From Methanomassiliicoccus sp. UBA386 (lineage in GTDB: Archaea; Thermoplasmatota; Thermoplasmata; Methanomassiliicoccales; Methanomassiliicoccaceae): a stretch of 26,746 bases of DNA. A program made the translations under genes and the position numbers. The notes under the pieces were generated by a model. It saw only the letters and a program-made list of their open reading frames with translations, had not been told where the DNA came from and did not search any database. The stretch lies in the NCBI GenBank assembly GCA_002498285.1, contig DAGU01000026.1, forward strand, positions 3,466-30,211. The letters run 5' to 3'. Below, piece after piece: positions 6,650 through 13,509 of this stretch (position 1 is the first letter of the stretch; every line of letters begins with the position of its first letter).

Positions 6650-7156
6650 ATGATCGGCGAGGGCGTATATATCGACCCGGCCGCAGTGGTCATAGGACGG
6701 GTCACGCTGAAAGATGGTTCCAGCGTATGGCCCTGCGCGGTCTTGCGCGGCGACGAGAACGACATCGTGGTGGGAGAGGGCAGCAATGTCCAGGACCATG
6801 CTGTCATTCACGTTAACGGCGAACACCCCACCGTGATCGGCAAGGACGTGACGATAGGCCACGGCGCCATAATCAATGGGGCCATCATCGGCGACCGCTG
6901 CCTCATAGGGATGAACAGTACCATCGTGGAGGGCGCCGTCATCGGCGAAGGATGCATCGTCGGAGCGGGCGCGGTCATCACGGGAAAGATGAGGATCCCA
7001 CCCCGCTCGCTGGTGGTGGGGATCCCGGCCAAGGTGGTCAGGAGCGACGATCCCTCGCTGGAGACCAGGGCCCTGGACAACGCCCGGGACTATCACCACC
7101 TCCGGGACGAATACCTGGCTGGTAAGTACAAGAGACTGGTCGCTCCGAGCGAGTGA
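6650..7156 (+). CDS. Gamma-carbonic-anhydrase-like left-handed beta-helix protein lacking the third zinc histidine
   Basis: A 168-residue hexapeptide-repeat (left-handed beta-helix) protein of the gamma-carbonic anhydrase/YrdA/PaaY family, expected to be a trimer. Family active-site residues seen are Arg33 and Asp35 (VLRGDEND), Gln48 (NVQDH), His54 (VIHVN) and His71 (IGHGA). The third zinc ligand, normally His in HGAxxHG, is Asn76 here (HGAIING). A C-terminal helix (DNARDYHHLRDEYLAGKYKR) caps the coil as usual. Zinc binding may use Asn or be weakened, so carbonic anhydrase activity should not be assumed. It follows the PRC-barrel gene by 22 nt and ends 3 nt before the convergent HD-protein gene. 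Confidence 0.9.
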   Translation: MIGEGVYIDPAAVVIGRVTLKDGSSVWPCAVLRGDENDIVVGEGSNVQDHAVIHVNGEHPTVIGKDVTIGHGAIINGAIIGDRCLIGMNSTIVEGAVIGEGCIVGAGAVITGKMRIPPRSLVVGIPAKVVRSDDPSLETRALDNARDYHHLRDEYLAGKYKRLVAPSE

Positions 7157-7159
7157 ACG

Positions 7160-7747
7160 TCACAAGTATTCGGAGCACGGGCCCCGGCCCTTGAGGTCGA
7201 TTCCGGGCGCCATCTCGTCTATGTCCACGCCGCACGCCTCAGACAGGGCGCGATGCATCTCCAGCATTCTTCTCCCCTGCTCTTCCAGACCTTTTCGGAC
7301 GAAGTCCTGGTAGGCCTCGCGAGAGGTTATCACCTTATCATCGTCGACCAGGTTGTCGGCGTGGCAGACGATCTTTTCCTCCATGGTAGAGGGCACGTAA
7401 TCGAGCGGAGGCAGTCCGAGCGCTATGGCGTTCTCGGGCGTTATGCCGGCTCCAACATGCTTCTGTATGATCAGCACCAGCTCTTCCGGCAGGTCGAGCT
7501 CCCGCGCCCTCTCGGCGCCCTCGACGCCGTGACGTATGCCATGCGTTCGTCCCCTTCCAAGGTCGTGCAGCAGGGCACCGGCCTGCACGAGGGGAAGGTC
7601 GGCTCCGCACCGCATGGCGATGGCCTCCGCCACCCTCATCACCATGCAGACATGGCCCATCACATTAGGGTGCACCCCTTCGTCGGTGAGGATGCGTATG
7701 CACTCGTCCTCACTCGGGATCGTTGACAACCCTCTTCCCCCGCTCAC
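7160..7747 (-). CDS. HD-domain phosphohydrolase (HDIG archaeal type)
   Basis: A 195-residue metal-dependent hydrolase of the HD superfamily. Metal ligands are visible as the early His (VHPNVMGHVCMVMRVAEAIA), the HD doublet in GALLHDLGRGRTHGIRHG, further histidines near IIQKHVG, and a late Asp in EEKIVCHADNLVDDD. Such proteins cleave phosphate esters of nucleotides, but the substrate is not known. The GTG start at 7747 lies inside the end of the aTrm56 gene (38-nt overlap); TTG at 7729 is a possible shorter start. Overlap with aTrm56 and the upstream wHTH gene suggests a joint operon and possibly a tRNA- or nucleotide-related role. Confidence 0.87.
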   Translation of the reverse strand: MSGGRGLSTIPSEDECIRILTDEGVHPNVMGHVCMVMRVAEAIAMRCGADLPLVQAGALLHDLGRGRTHGIRHGVEGAERARELDLPEELVLIIQKHVGAGITPENAIALGLPPLDYVPSTMEEKIVCHADNLVDDDKVITSREAYQDFVRKGLEEQGRRMLEMHRALSEACGVDIDEMAPGIDLKGRGPCSEYL

Positions 7748-8234
7748 AGGGCAGGACCTTCATGTGCCCGCCCATATCGCGGCGGAGCCCCTCGCCCTGG
7801 AAGAAGCGGTCCAGGAACACCGCCAGGGCGGCCACCTCGGAATGCGGCTGGTTGCCCACGCCCACGTTGAACGTCGCCCATTGGTATACTTCGGGCGGCA
7901 CCTTCTCGGCTCCCACCACGATCAGCATCCTCTCGGTCGCTTTGCTCTTCACCTGAGGCATGGCATCGTCAACATGGGTGCCGTACATGGTCAGGTGCAC
8001 CGAGGTCCCCTCGAACTCCTTGAGGAACGGCTTCCACTTCACCCCGGTGGATATGCTAAAGTCTCCACCGAAGCGCTTCACCACCGACCTTACACTTCTC
8101 TCCAGCTCCTCATCCTTGGTCGAGACGTAGATGCCCTTGGCCCCGAACGCGCGCGCCGTGAGAGCGACGTGGGTGGTCACCCTCTTGTCCCTTTCAGGCC
8201 GATGGCCGAGCCTTAGGATGTAAACCTCGGGCAT
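7710..8234 (-). CDS. trm56: tRNA (cytidine-56-2'-O)-methyltransferase
   Basis: The archaeal SPOUT-family enzyme that methylates the ribose of C56 in the T-loop of tRNA using S-adenosylmethionine. The N-terminus MPEVYILRLGHRPERDKRVTTHVALTARAFGA is diagnostic of aTrm56. The SAM-binding knot region includes VHLTMYGTHVDD, MLIVVGAEKVPPEVY and the glycine-rich VGVGNQPHSEVAALAVFLDR. Length (174 aa) is as expected. It follows the wHTH gene by 9 nt and overlaps the HD-hydrolase gene by 38 nt. Together with Elp3 it is the second tRNA-modifying enzyme in the window. Confidence 0.95.
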   Translation of the reverse strand: MPEVYILRLGHRPERDKRVTTHVALTARAFGAKGIYVSTKDEELERSVRSVVKRFGGDFSISTGVKWKPFLKEFEGTSVHLTMYGTHVDDAMPQVKSKATERMLIVVGAEKVPPEVYQWATFNVGVGNQPHSEVAALAVFLDRFFQGEGLRRDMGGHMKVLPCERGKRVVNDPE

Positions 8235-8243
8235 TAGAGAACA

Positions 8244-8741
8244 TTACTCCTTGAGCCTCTCGATGCGATGCCCGCGATAGTCCAGCCTTACCGAGCGCTT
8301 CACCAGGCTGCGAAGCATGGTGGACGTTATGTCCAGATTCTCGGCGATATCCCCGGCGAAGCGGCCGTCCTTTCCGACCTCCTCATATATCCGCTTCTCC
8401 ACTTCATCGAAGTCCTCTTCAGACATCATCGCGGCGGCGAGGACGTCGGAGATCTCGTAAACAGGCCATGAAGCATTGATGTGGAATGAGGTGTAGTAAG
8501 TGTGATAGGCCTTCTCAGGAAAAGACCCGCTGGTGCTCTGCCAACGAGTCTCCACCAGCTTCATCTTCTCGAAGAATTTCAGGGCTTCGGCTCCTTCCGG
8601 ACCGAACTTGGCCTCCACATCCTTGACGGTGCGCCATTCCAGCGTCACCTCCTTGAGGACCTCCCTCTTGACGGCGGTATCAACGGCTCGCAACATCGGT
8701 ACCAATTCCGATGGCTCGTTGATGACCTTGATTCTATTCAT
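8244..8741 (-). CDS. ArsR-like winged-helix regulator upstream of trm56
   Basis: A 165-residue protein starting MNRIKVINEPSELVPMLRAVD. Residues 13-60 look like an ArsR-type wHTH (AVKREVLKEVTLEWRTVKDV, then FGPEGAEALKFFEKMKLVET). A second wHTH-like segment, EDFDEVEKRIYEEVGKDGRF and AENLDITSTMLRSLVKRSVR, lies near the C-terminus. Two such domains on one chain would suit DNA binding. The start at 8741 is chosen for the Shine-Dalgarno aggtgg just upstream; a longer reading to 8789 is unlikely. It is the first gene of a three-gene cluster with trm56 and the HD protein. The role as regulator of these genes is inferred. Confidence 0.83.
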   Translation of the reverse strand: MNRIKVINEPSELVPMLRAVDTAVKREVLKEVTLEWRTVKDVEAKFGPEGAEALKFFEKMKLVETRWQSTSGSFPEKAYHTYYTSFHINASWPVYEISDVLAAAMMSEEDFDEVEKRIYEEVGKDGRFAGDIAENLDITSTMLRSLVKRSVRLDYRGHRIERLKE

Positions 8742-8830
8742 AGCCCACCTAATTGGATTGGTAGAATATAAAGGACTACCGCAGACCATCAGTTAGCCAT
8801 GTTCAGGAAGGATAAACAGAACCTCAACCC

Positions 8831-8837
8831 TTATAAA
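8831..8837 (+). promoter_or_regulatory. TATA box of the 72-aa gene, leaderless spacing
   Basis: ttataaa is centred 27 nt before the ATG at 8861. This is the spacing expected for a transcript beginning at or next to the start codon, and it decides against the in-frame ATG at 8837, which lies at the end of the TATA box itself. Confidence 0.65.
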
Positions 8838-8860
8838 TGCCCTTCAGGATACAGGGCCCC

Positions 8861-9079
8861 ATGGGTCTTTGGCAGTCCATCGTTGGTAGGAAGAAGAACA
8901 AGATAGTTTATCAGTGCGCCTACAACGGCAAGGTCTACGATACCGAGGAGGAGGCCCTGCAGAAGTGCTTCGGACCCTACCAAGCGTTCGAGACCAAGGT
9001 CGGAAGGTTCCCCGAGAACGGCTTCTGGGGAACCGTCGTCTGGTGGGACGAGAAGGACAAGAAGAAGGAGAAGGCGTAA
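8861..9079 (+). CDS. Small protein of unknown function (72 aa)
   Basis: A short soluble protein starting MGLWQSIVGRKKNKIVYQC, with a predicted beta hairpin (KIVYQCAYNGKVYDTEEEAL), two cysteines (near residues 19 and 36), an aromatic C-terminal core (GFWGTVVWWDEKD) and a lysine/glutamate tail. Start chosen from the TATA spacing. It stands alone, divergent from the trm56 cluster and convergent with the ABC-2 transporter cluster. Strong promoter geometry and a coherent frame argue that it is real. I do not recognise the family; the two cysteines are too few for a zinc site unless it dimerises. Confidence 0.75.
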   Translation: MGLWQSIVGRKKNKIVYQCAYNGKVYDTEEEALQKCFGPYQAFETKVGRFPENGFWGTVVWWDEKDKKKEKA

Positions 9080-9154
9080 GCCCCCCTTCTTCGGTCTAGC
9101 AGTTTTCGCCACGCGCTCGCTTAGCGTCCATGCCATGCCCATTTCAAGGTGTTC

Positions 9155-9733
9155 TCATAATAGCATGACCGCCGCCATGCCCAGCAGGGGCGCGACCACC
9201 ATGAGGAAATCATCATCCACCATCTGGCATCGGAGCGCCTCCACGCCCACCGCCAGAGGGGATGCGAGCGTGGCCGCCAGCAGCGGCCTGAGCGATGGCC
9301 CATAGAACAACAGCAGTATCGACAAGGTCAGAAGGAAATGCGCCAGCAATGGCATCCACGGATACCATGGGGTTGGACGCAGCCTGGAGATCAGGGGGTC
9401 GATGAACGCCATGCCGATGATCGCCGGCGCTGCCAGCGACAAGGGGAAGAACAGCATGGCGAATGCCATGCCGATGGCCGCCCACGCCCCGGCGGAGATC
9501 CGCTTGACCTCGTAGCCTCGCAGACCGGGAACCCGGAATCCCAGGTACAGGCGGAGCGCCTCCGCGGCCAGAACGATGAGCAATATGGCCACCAGGCCGA
9601 TCTCCCGCGACGGCCCATCGCTCCACAGCGGCGACGGGAGTAGATAATATACTAAGTACAGCGGGGCGGAGAGGTGGACGATCCTCCGGAGCACGGCCTC
9701 CCGGCCCATGGTCCAGAAAGCTTCGTGCGTCAA
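9155..9733 (-). CDS. Dolichol/phytol kinase-like membrane protein (SEC59/VTE5-like)
   Basis: A 192-residue integral membrane protein with about five to six membrane segments. Segments such as YEVKRISAGAWAAIGMAFAM and PAIIGMAFIDPLISRL fit the archaeal CTP-dependent polyprenol/dolichol kinase and CDP-alcohol-type families, where an R-x-S-x-G and an Asp-Pro near a membrane end are typical; the DDD near the C-terminus (MVDDDFLMVVAP) also fits. The substrate would be a polyprenol lipid. The start is a TTG overlapping the stop of the ABC-2 permease gene (TTGA at 9730-9733); ATG 9709 is the alternative. Cotranscription with the transporter suggests a lipid or cell-envelope function. Assignment is moderate. 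Confidence 0.55.
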   Translation of the reverse strand: MTHEAFWTMGREAVLRRIVHLSAPLYLVYYLLPSPLWSDGPSREIGLVAILLIVLAAEALRLYLGFRVPGLRGYEVKRISAGAWAAIGMAFAMLFFPLSLAAPAIIGMAFIDPLISRLRPTPWYPWMPLLAHFLLTLSILLLFYGPSLRPLLAATLASPLAVGVEALRCQMVDDDFLMVVAPLLGMAAVMLL

Positions 9734-11184
9734 TTAAATCCCGTGCCTGACCACTTGGCATCGATGCCGCGGTAGAACAGCATGGCAGCGAACAGCAGCA
9801 TCACCAGCACCGCCACGATGCCTGCGGCGGCGAAACCCGCGTGTCCGAACGAGAACGAGATGATGGTCAGTGCGAGATTGGGAAGGATCGAGACCACCAT
9901 GAACTTGCTGAGCACCGATGGATCGAACAGCGAGGAGCTGGGCCGCAGGCCTGTGAGGTAAGCAGTGGCGATGACCATGTAGATCGACATTACGTACAGC
10001 ACGGGAAGCGCCAGCCACAACATGCTGGTCTCGTCGTTCAATAGAGCTATGCCCAGTACGAAGGCGGTGGATATCCCCATGGTGAGGAGGAGGAACATGA
10101 ACAGCTTGGTGCGTATCAGCCTCGGCACGGCGACGGGGAGCGTCCCGTAGAAGTCGTGGACGTCCACATCGGTGAGGTTGGTGTACAGCATCACGCTGAA
10201 GAAGCCCACCATGGCCGCGTAGAACACCGTGTTGAAACCGACCGGCACGTCCAGGCCGTTGTTCACATACCAGGTGGTGAAGCTGAGCACGGTCAGGGGG
10301 ATCACGAACGACAGCGCCATTCGACCCACCGCGCCGCTCCGGCGGAGGTCCACCAGCTCCTTCGCCAGGTACGGCCGGAAGGCGCCGAATGAGGCCAGGC
10401 GGTCGTAGTAGCGGATGAACAGCCGCCCGTGACGGGCTGGCCGGCCCTGATAGCTGTCCGGGACCATTATGATGGCCGCCGAAACGAGGATGAGGACCAG
10501 AACGACCGAGGCGACGATGAGGAGCGATGCCGCGAACGCGTCCGCGCCGAGGGGCGGCGATCTGAGCTGGTAGCCCATCGACGGCAGCAGCCATTCGATG
10601 CCGTAGAGTCCCAGGACGCCGTATCCGAGCAGCGCCGCCATGATCGCCGCGATGAGCGCACCGAAGGCGGCCCTGGAGCGAGTTCCCGCCACCGACACGG
10701 CGAAGCTCAGCGACATGCCGTGCAGGAACGATAGAGCGAGAGCAAGGGAGGCCGACAGCACCGAGAGGACGGAGAATGACGTGAACGGTACGGACGCCAG
10801 AACACCCAGCAGGGCGGGGACGATGAGCAGGGCGAAGTAGAAGATGGCGTCGCACACGAAGAAGCGGAGGAAGGTGGAACGGTAGGAAAGAGGGAGAAGG
10901 GAGGGCATGGCAAGGATGGAGTTCATGCTGCCCTGACGCCTCTCGACGATCATCCTTCCTATGAATCCCATCGCCCCCACGCTGACGCCGTACAGGAACA
11001 CGACGGCGTTGACGTTGAACAGCAGCTCCTCCAAGCCCATGGCGCCCGTCAGCGGGTCCAATGCGAGCGCCGTTAGCAAAGCGACGGCGAACGCGAAGGC
11101 CGGGAGCGAGAGTAGCATGCGCCTCGAGGAATAGGAGGCGTGCATGCGGTACTCCTCGCGCAGCATGGCCCTAAGGATGAACAT
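9730..11184 (-). CDS. ABC-2-type transporter permease
   Basis: A 484-residue membrane protein with about twelve hydrophobic segments, arranged as two similar six-segment halves, beginning MFILRAMLREEYRMHASYSS (a typical cytoplasmic lead-in of ABC-2 permeases). The stretch IGRMIVERRQGSMNSILAMP resembles the conserved cytosolic coupling helix (E-R..G....L...P). A second copy may be DVDVHDFYGTLPVAVPRLIR. It overlaps the ATPase gene upstream by 14 nt and the kinase-like gene downstream by 4 nt, so all three are one operon. It probably exports a lipid, drug or polysaccharide, but the substrate is unknown. Confidence 0.85.
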   Translation of the reverse strand: MFILRAMLREEYRMHASYSSRRMLLSLPAFAFAVALLTALALDPLTGAMGLEELLFNVNAVVFLYGVSVGAMGFIGRMIVERRQGSMNSILAMPSLLPLSYRSTFLRFFVCDAIFYFALLIVPALLGVLASVPFTSFSVLSVLSASLALALSFLHGMSLSFAVSVAGTRSRAAFGALIAAIMAALLGYGVLGLYGIEWLLPSMGYQLRSPPLGADAFAASLLIVASVVLVLILVSAAIIMVPDSYQGRPARHGRLFIRYYDRLASFGAFRPYLAKELVDLRRSGAVGRMALSFVIPLTVLSFTTWYVNNGLDVPVGFNTVFYAAMVGFFSVMLYTNLTDVDVHDFYGTLPVAVPRLIRTKLFMFLLLTMGISTAFVLGIALLNDETSMLWLALPVLYVMSIYMVIATAYLTGLRPSSSLFDPSVLSKFMVVSILPNLALTIISFSFGHAGFAAAGIVAVLVMLLFAAMLFYRGIDAKWSGTGFN

Positions 11185-11890
11185 CTTCCCCCACCAGCCG
11201 CAGGAACAGGGTCTCGAGGTCCTCCCGGGCGGTCAGCTGAGCAACGCTCCCTGATGCTACGATCCGCCCTTGGTTCAGGACGATCATCTCCTGGCACAGC
11301 TTCTGCGCCGTCTCCAGTATATGGGAGCACATGAAGATCGTGCGCCCCTCCTTTCGCAGCCGAAGCAGATACTCGCGCAACCTGTGCTGATAAACGGGGT
11401 CGAGGTTGACGAACGGCTCATCGAGAAAGAGTATGGGGGGTTCATGCAAAAAGGCCGAGGACAGCATGACCTTCTGCCTCGTTCCCCGGGACAGGTCCCT
11501 GCACAGCACGTCCTGCGACGCCTCCAGGTCGAAAAAGTCGATCCAGCCGTGTATGCGCTCCTCAAGGTCGTCGACCTTTCGCACACGGCCGACGAACGCC
11601 AGGTACTCGTAGGCGGTGAGGTACGAGGGCGGGGACTCCGCCTCGGGGACGATGCCGACCTTCTCGCGCACGGCCATGCCGTTCCCCTTGATGTCGATGC
11701 CGGCCACCGACGCCTCCCCGGAGGTGGGCGTCAACTGTCCAGTCAGTATCCTCAGGAGGGTGCTCTTGCCCGCGCCATTGGGGCCGAAGCACCCGAAGAA
11801 CGTGCCCTCTCCCACCTCGAAGCTTATGCGGTCGAGAGCCAGCGTGTCGCCGAACGACCTGCTCATCTGCCTTACGAGGATGGAGGGCAT
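11171..11890 (-). CDS. ABC transporter ATPase (exporter, ABC-2 type)
   Basis: The nucleotide-binding subunit (239 aa) for the ABC-2 permease. Walker A GPNGAGKST, Walker B ILFLDEPFVNLD and switch His in MCSHILET are present. The Q-loop position reads VGIVPEAESPP (Glu in place of Gln) and the signature is LSRGTRQKV rather than LSGGxxQ; both variants recur in ABC-2 exporter ATPases, so it is probably active. ATG 11890 lies 25-26 nt after a TATA box (11911-11919), giving a leaderless mRNA. It is the first gene of the operon with permease and kinase-like protein. Confidence 0.92.
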   Translation of the reverse strand: MPSILVRQMSRSFGDTLALDRISFEVGEGTFFGCFGPNGAGKSTLLRILTGQLTPTSGEASVAGIDIKGNGMAVREKVGIVPEAESPPSYLTAYEYLAFVGRVRKVDDLEERIHGWIDFFDLEASQDVLCRDLSRGTRQKVMLSSAFLHEPPILFLDEPFVNLDPVYQHRLREYLLRLRKEGRTIFMCSHILETAQKLCQEMIVLNQGRIVASGSVAQLTAREDLETLFLRLVGEDVHP

Positions 11891-11910
11891 GCTACAGCAT
11901 CCTGCTCTGT

Positions 11911-11919
11911 TTATTTATC
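11911..11919 (-). promoter_or_regulatory. TATA box of the ABC-2 operon, leaderless spacing
   Basis: On the minus strand the element reads gataaataa and is centred about 25 nt upstream of ATG 11890. No Shine-Dalgarno is seen, consistent with a leaderless transcript. Confidence 0.6.
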
Positions 11920-11947
11920 TCCTGCCGGCCGGCTGCCAGAGAATCAT

Positions 11948-11956
11948 CTTAAATAA
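11948..11956 (+). promoter_or_regulatory. TATA box of the tandem membrane-protein genes
   Basis: cttaaataa is centred about 28 nt before the ATG at 11980 and so fits a leaderless or near-leaderless mRNA for the first of three paralogous genes. Confidence 0.55.
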
Positions 11957-11979
11957 CACTAGCTCCAAGATTTTTACTC

Positions 11980-12516
11980 ATGACGAGCGATACACCGCCC
12001 CCCGGCGACCGGCCCTTTGAGGAGCCTGCCTACGTGCCCCCGGCACCGACCCCTTACACCTATCCACCGCCCCAGCGCCAGCGGCCCTTCGGCGTCACGC
12101 TCCTGGCCATCCTGGATGTCCTAGCCGGCATATTTTTTTTGCTGGCAGCCGTTGGATCGCTCCTGCTGTCCGCCGTGATCGACGTCCAGGAGTGGATCGA
12201 TCAGCTGGGGCCTGACTTCCCGCAGGGGCTCATCGAGGCCATACCCTTCTTCTTCGGTATCATGGGCATCGTGTTCCTGATATGGGCCATCCTGTGGTTC
12301 CTGATCGCCTATGGCTACATGAAGGGGAGAGGATGGTCCTGGACGCTGAGCGTGGTCCTGCTGGTCCTCTCCATACTGTTCAGCGTGATCGGCTCCGTCA
12401 GCACCGGCTTCAGCGCCTCAGGGCTGATAGGATTGCTCGTGGGCATTGCCGTACCGGCAATCGTCCTGGTCTACCTGTTCCAGCCAAACGTGAAGGCATG
12501 GTTCGGCAAGGCCTGA
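11980..12516 (+). CDS. Four-helix membrane protein, tandem paralog 1
   Basis: A 178-residue protein of unknown function. A proline-rich cytosolic N-terminus (residues 1-36, PPPGDRPFEEPAYVPPAPTP) ends in QRQRPFGVTLLAILDV. Four membrane segments follow (about 40-65, 88-112, 122-142, 150-170). A conserved GRGWSW lies between segments 2 and 3 and PNVKAWFGKA at the C-terminus. The same frame of motifs (RP-GVT-LAIL, G-GW, P-VKA) occurs in the next two genes, so the three arose by tandem duplication. The repeat of GW-loop and VKA tail suggests a shared fold. No enzymatic motif is visible. Confidence 0.85.
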   Translation: MTSDTPPPGDRPFEEPAYVPPAPTPYTYPPPQRQRPFGVTLLAILDVLAGIFFLLAAVGSLLLSAVIDVQEWIDQLGPDFPQGLIEAIPFFFGIMGIVFLIWAILWFLIAYGYMKGRGWSWTLSVVLLVLSILFSVIGSVSTGFSASGLIGLLVGIAVPAIVLVYLFQPNVKAWFGKA

Positions 12517-12568
12517 AACCCCTTCCAAACCTTTCCATAGATGGAGAAGAGACCAGATAGGTGATGCG

Positions 12569-12967
12569 ATGACCACTTACTCTGCGCCCACGACCCAAAC
12601 AAGTGCTCGACCGACTGGCGTGACCATCCTGTCGATCCTGTTCGCCCTCGAGTCCCTGCTCTTCATCGTCGGAGGCGTCGGCGCTCTGGGGATAGGGGCC
12701 CTGCTTGGACCTATCGGCGCAGGGCTCGGCATCATTGTTGGCGGCTTCATGATATTGCTTGGCCTGATCGGACTGCTAGTTACCTGGGGGCTATGGACCG
12801 GCCGGGGATGGGCCAGGGCCATAGCGATCATTCTGGCCATTCTCGGACTGCTATTCACAGCACTGGGCGCCATCGGCCTGGAGCCCATGTCGATCATCGG
12901 GCTGCTGATCAATATCGTCATCCTGTGGTACTTGTTCCGGCCCCATGTGAAGGCGTACTACGCCTGA
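12569..12967 (+). CDS. Four-helix membrane protein, tandem paralog 2 (shortest)
   Basis: A 132-residue relative of its two neighbours. The N-terminal tail is short (about 15 residues, MTTYSAPTTQTSARPTGVT) and lacks the proline run. Four glycine/isoleucine-rich membrane segments follow, with TGRGWARAIAI between segments 2 and 3, and a C-terminal FRPHVKAYYA. It lacks the acidic extracytoplasmic loop that follows the first segment in paralogs 1 and 3. Start ATG 12569 has gtgat upstream. Function unknown; lies 52 nt after paralog 1. Confidence 0.83.
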   Translation: MTTYSAPTTQTSARPTGVTILSILFALESLLFIVGGVGALGIGALLGPIGAGLGIIVGGFMILLGLIGLLVTWGLWTGRGWARAIAIILAILGLLFTALGAIGLEPMSIIGLLINIVILWYLFRPHVKAYYA

Positions 12968-12995
12968 GCCACCCCAGAACAACTCAAATATCTGG

Positions 12996-13496
12996 ATGCC
13001 GCTTCATCCACTGTTGACAGAGTACTACCCCCCTCAGCCATATCCCGTGCCGCCCGTCAGGCAGAGGCCCACCGGCGTCACCCTGCTTGCCATACTCAAC
13101 ATACTGATAGGAGTCCTCATGCTGCTGGGCGCCCTGGCCCTGTTCCTGGCCATGTCCATGGCGGGCGATCCGGCCTTCCAGGAGGCGCTGGCCACCAGCG
13201 ATGTCCCGGAGTGGTTCATGGACCAGCTCTCCCTGATCCTGGGGATGATGGGGATACTGCTCTCGATCTTCGGCGTGCTTGCCCTGGTGGTCTCCTATGG
13301 CTTCCTCAACGGCAAGGGCTGGTCGTGGTACCTCGCGGTGATCTATGGATTCCTGACCATCGGGATGACGGTGATCTCCACCGTCCTCGCCGGAGGGCTG
13401 ATCGACTTCCTCACGCTGGGCATCAGCATCATCATTCCAGTGCTGATCATGGTGTATCTGTTCCAGCCAAACGTGAAGGCTTGGTTCTTGGTGTGA
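12996..13496 (+). CDS. Four-helix membrane protein, tandem paralog 3
   Basis: A 166-residue relative of the two preceding genes. Proline/tyrosine-rich tail (YYPPQPYPVPPVRQRPTGVT), four membrane segments, an acidic loop with DVPEWFMDQL, a GKGWSWYL loop and a PNVKAWF tail. The last tail is identical to that of paralog 1 over 23 nucleotides. The start is uncertain. ATG 12996 lies only a few nucleotides after a TATA-like caaatat (about 12985-12991). TTG at 13014 would be about 26 nt from that element and would give MTEYYPPQ, matching the MT- starts of its paralogs. Function unknown. Confidence 0.8.
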   Translation: MPLHPLLTEYYPPQPYPVPPVRQRPTGVTLLAILNILIGVLMLLGALALFLAMSMAGDPAFQEALATSDVPEWFMDQLSLILGMMGILLSIFGVLALVVSYGFLNGKGWSWYLAVIYGFLTIGMTVISTVLAGGLIDFLTLGISIIIPVLIMVYLFQPNVKAWFLV

Positions 13497-13509
13497 GGCG
13501 GACGCCGCC

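Noticed and set aside
9734..10855. Minus-strand reading of 373 residues in another frame of the ABC-2 permease gene
   Set aside because: His/Arg/Pro-rich composition with no fold; the permease frame has regular membrane segments and overlaps its neighbours correctly.
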